From Galbula dea (lineage: Eukaryota > Chordata > Aves > Piciformes > Galbulidae): DNA of 64,000 nt. Below the pieces are notes generated by a model. That model saw nothing but the letters and a program-made list of their open reading frames with translations. It was not told the DNA's origin and made no database searches. Position 1 is the stretch's first letter. Every line of letters begins with the position of its first letter. The stretch covers positions 141,903 through 205,902 of the forward strand of contig VWZX01000867.1 of assembly GCA_013399015.1 (NCBI GenBank), given 5' to 3'. The position numbers and the translations under genes were made by a program. Below are positions 62,236 to 64,000 of the stretch, in pieces.

Positions 62236-64000
62236 TCCGTTTTCATTAGCAATAAAGCACATGGCAAGAACTTTGTTTTCAGATGCATGCACTCAAATGG
62301 TAGCTAGAAATTGACCTTGTACACCAAGAAACACCATCACAAGTAGCTGGAGAGGCTCTCTGGCAGGAACCTGCACAATTTCTCAGTGCAAGTCAAAAGC
62401 AACTGAATTGTGATGCTTGTGGTGACTACAGCAGGACAAACTGGGCTTTTTAGAATGAATCCAAAGGCTCTGGCTCAAACGGCAAATACATTTACCAAAT
62501 GAGATAGTGACTCATCACTTTACCCCATAATTTCCTTTTTCCGTTTGTCTAAATCAGGAGAGAGGATGACTGTTCTCTTCCCATCAAAAGCTCCAGGCTC
62601 CCTGCATTTCACTCACTCTTACATCCCCTAATGTACAAATGTAAGTAATTTTCAGAAATGCAATGGCTCTACTGGCTTTACAGCAAAATTAAAGAAACAA
62701 ATCCTACAGCACATTCAGTTCAAACATGCACAAATGATTTTATACTCTCCGTCAGTCTGGATTTTTGTCAGACATTGCATAACCTGGTCTTTGAAAACAG
62801 TTTCCAAATGTTCCATATCACCATCTTTGTCTAATTTGCTGATCTATACTTGCTTTAAGAAAAAAAGCATAAAGAAAGATGTGTTTTTGTGACAGTTTCA
62901 TCACAAGAAGGAAGAGCTTCAGACTATTTTTAGGCTTCAAACCAACTGAAATGGTATGAAGCGTCAACATACACAACCCTTTCAAGTTACACAGGAAGTT
63001 GCAGGAAGCTCCAAAACATCAAAACATACAAACTTACTCATATAAAGTTCTGGTCTGCTCTTCTGTAACCTGACCATCATCTCGAAGTGGGAATTTAGCA
63101 TTCTAAGTTAAATCTGAAAGTATTTCTGTCGATCAATCAAAGTTTTACGCTTCAAAGTCTGCTTAAAATCAGCTTTCATAAACCAAGTAGAGAAACAATA
63201 CTGTGTGAACCAGCTCTAAACCTACACATCTGTATCACAAGCTGAATGAATGTTCACAAAACTCAGCTGGACTGAGTACAGCTTAGAGTTTTCATTTTCG
63301 AAGAGTTGACTGAGACAGGACTAAGTGAGAGGAACCAGTCTGTGCAGCTCCAATATAAAAAAATAAAAGCATTTCAAGAAAAAAAAAATCTATCTTTACT
63401 GCTTCACATAAACTTCAGATGTCTAATGGAGGGCATAAAGATGACCCTGTGCTGGGTGTCCACTGTTGCAGGTGCCTTGATCTCTTCAGCAGCAGTCAGT
63501 GACCCTTGCCTGCTGGGAGAAGAAACCTGGGGATAAGACAGGTTGGGCCAGTGAAGGTCTCACATCAGCAACAGGAATTAAATATGCTTTAACATTAACT
63601 CTAACCTGCACCAGTCCTGAAACTGAAAGGTGCTAGAGAGTTCCTGGGCTCCTGTATTCCCTTTAATTTAATATATCTTCAGATGCAATTTGAAAAAAAA
63701 TAAAAAAAGACCCATGAACTCAGACAAAATCTACTTCTTTATTGACAACGGTAAGAGGGTAACATGCAAAATGCTATATTCTTAAATTTTCAGTCAAGAA
63801 TCCCTAGTTCTGGTCTTGACCAATAGCTCTAATAAATTTAATGGGTCATGGATTAAAAAAAAATAAATCTGAGGAAATAGTTGACCTAAGTGTTGTAATA
63901 AATAATGTTTTAATAGAATTTCAGACCACTAGCAGTTTAATTTATTTTCAGATTGGCTTTTAATATTTGAAGAGCCCCCCGTTTTTAAGTAAGACTGTGA
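62236..64000. other. Intronic sequence, no feature recognised
   Basis: AT-rich sequence after the 5S-CR1 element with short A tracts. The open frame at 63306-63536 has no homology that I recognise. Confidence 0.6.

Larger units (their letters stand above)
33833..64000 (-). other. PIK3R1: PIK3R1 long 5' intron (incomplete), between the SH3 exon and the first BH exon
   Basis: More than 30 kb of the intron behind the missing SH3 exon. No MSAEGYQYRALYDY-like frame was found on the minus strand, so the upstream exon lies beyond the window. Contents are CR1 copies at 39944-42125, 43208-44590, 46910-47853, 51325-51526, 57993-58141 and 60469-61300, a 5S-CR1 chimera at 62051-62235, an 86-bp tandem duplication at 61833, an assembly join at 51527-52016 and simple repeats (A-rich 52226-52283, T19 at 58946-58964, TG/CA-rich 34815-34868). 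The remaining stretches show no recognisable gene or element. Confidence 0.85.

Overview
The window is vertebrate nuclear DNA from a bird. Two things show this: intron-split coding exons of a vertebrate signalling gene, and many CR1 LINE copies with the avian-type 3' end (the repeated ATTCTGTG-like octamer). The species cannot be read from the sequence. In chicken this gene is Z-linked, so a Z location is likely here, but that is inference.

The one protein-coding gene is PIK3R1, on the minus strand, which encodes the p85-alpha regulatory subunit of class IA phosphoinositide 3-kinase. Fourteen coding exons lie between 33832 and 10773. All introns are GT-AG and every exon phase joins correctly. 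The exons sum to 1841 coding nt. Human p85-alpha is 724 aa, so exactly 334 coding nt are missing. That is the first coding exon (SH3 domain and first proline-rich segment), which must lie beyond position 64000. Two further promoter-proximal exons sit in the 10.1-kb intron between 17534 and 27654. One encodes the p55-alpha N-terminus (18930-19035, 35 codons) and the other the p50-alpha N-terminus (21065-21080, five codons). Joined to the shared downstream exons they predict 454 and 424 aa, the known mammalian sizes. So one locus makes three regulatory subunits: p85 with SH3 and BH domains, and p55 and p50 without them.

Layout: 1-~975, CR1 copy, plus strand, cut by the window edge. ~976-6.39 kb, intergenic DNA with no recognised gene. 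~6.4-10.77 kb, inferred long 3' UTR of PIK3R1. 10.77-17.53 kb, nine exons for nSH2, the iSH2 coiled coil and cSH2. 17.5-27.7 kb, the intron with the p55 and p50 first exons. 27.7-33.8 kb, five exons for the BH (RhoGAP-like) domain. 33.8-64 kb, part of the very long intron behind the SH3 exon. That intron holds at least six CR1 pieces in both orientations, a 5S rRNA/CR1 chimeric SINE-like element (62051-62235), a diverged 86-bp tandem duplication and an N-marked assembly join with an exact 103-bp duplication.

No new multi-gene system was found. The items most worth a second look are the 5S-CR1 chimera, the two conserved alternative first exons, the old CR1 copy that still shows its ORF1 esterase motif, and the assembly artefact at 51527-52016.
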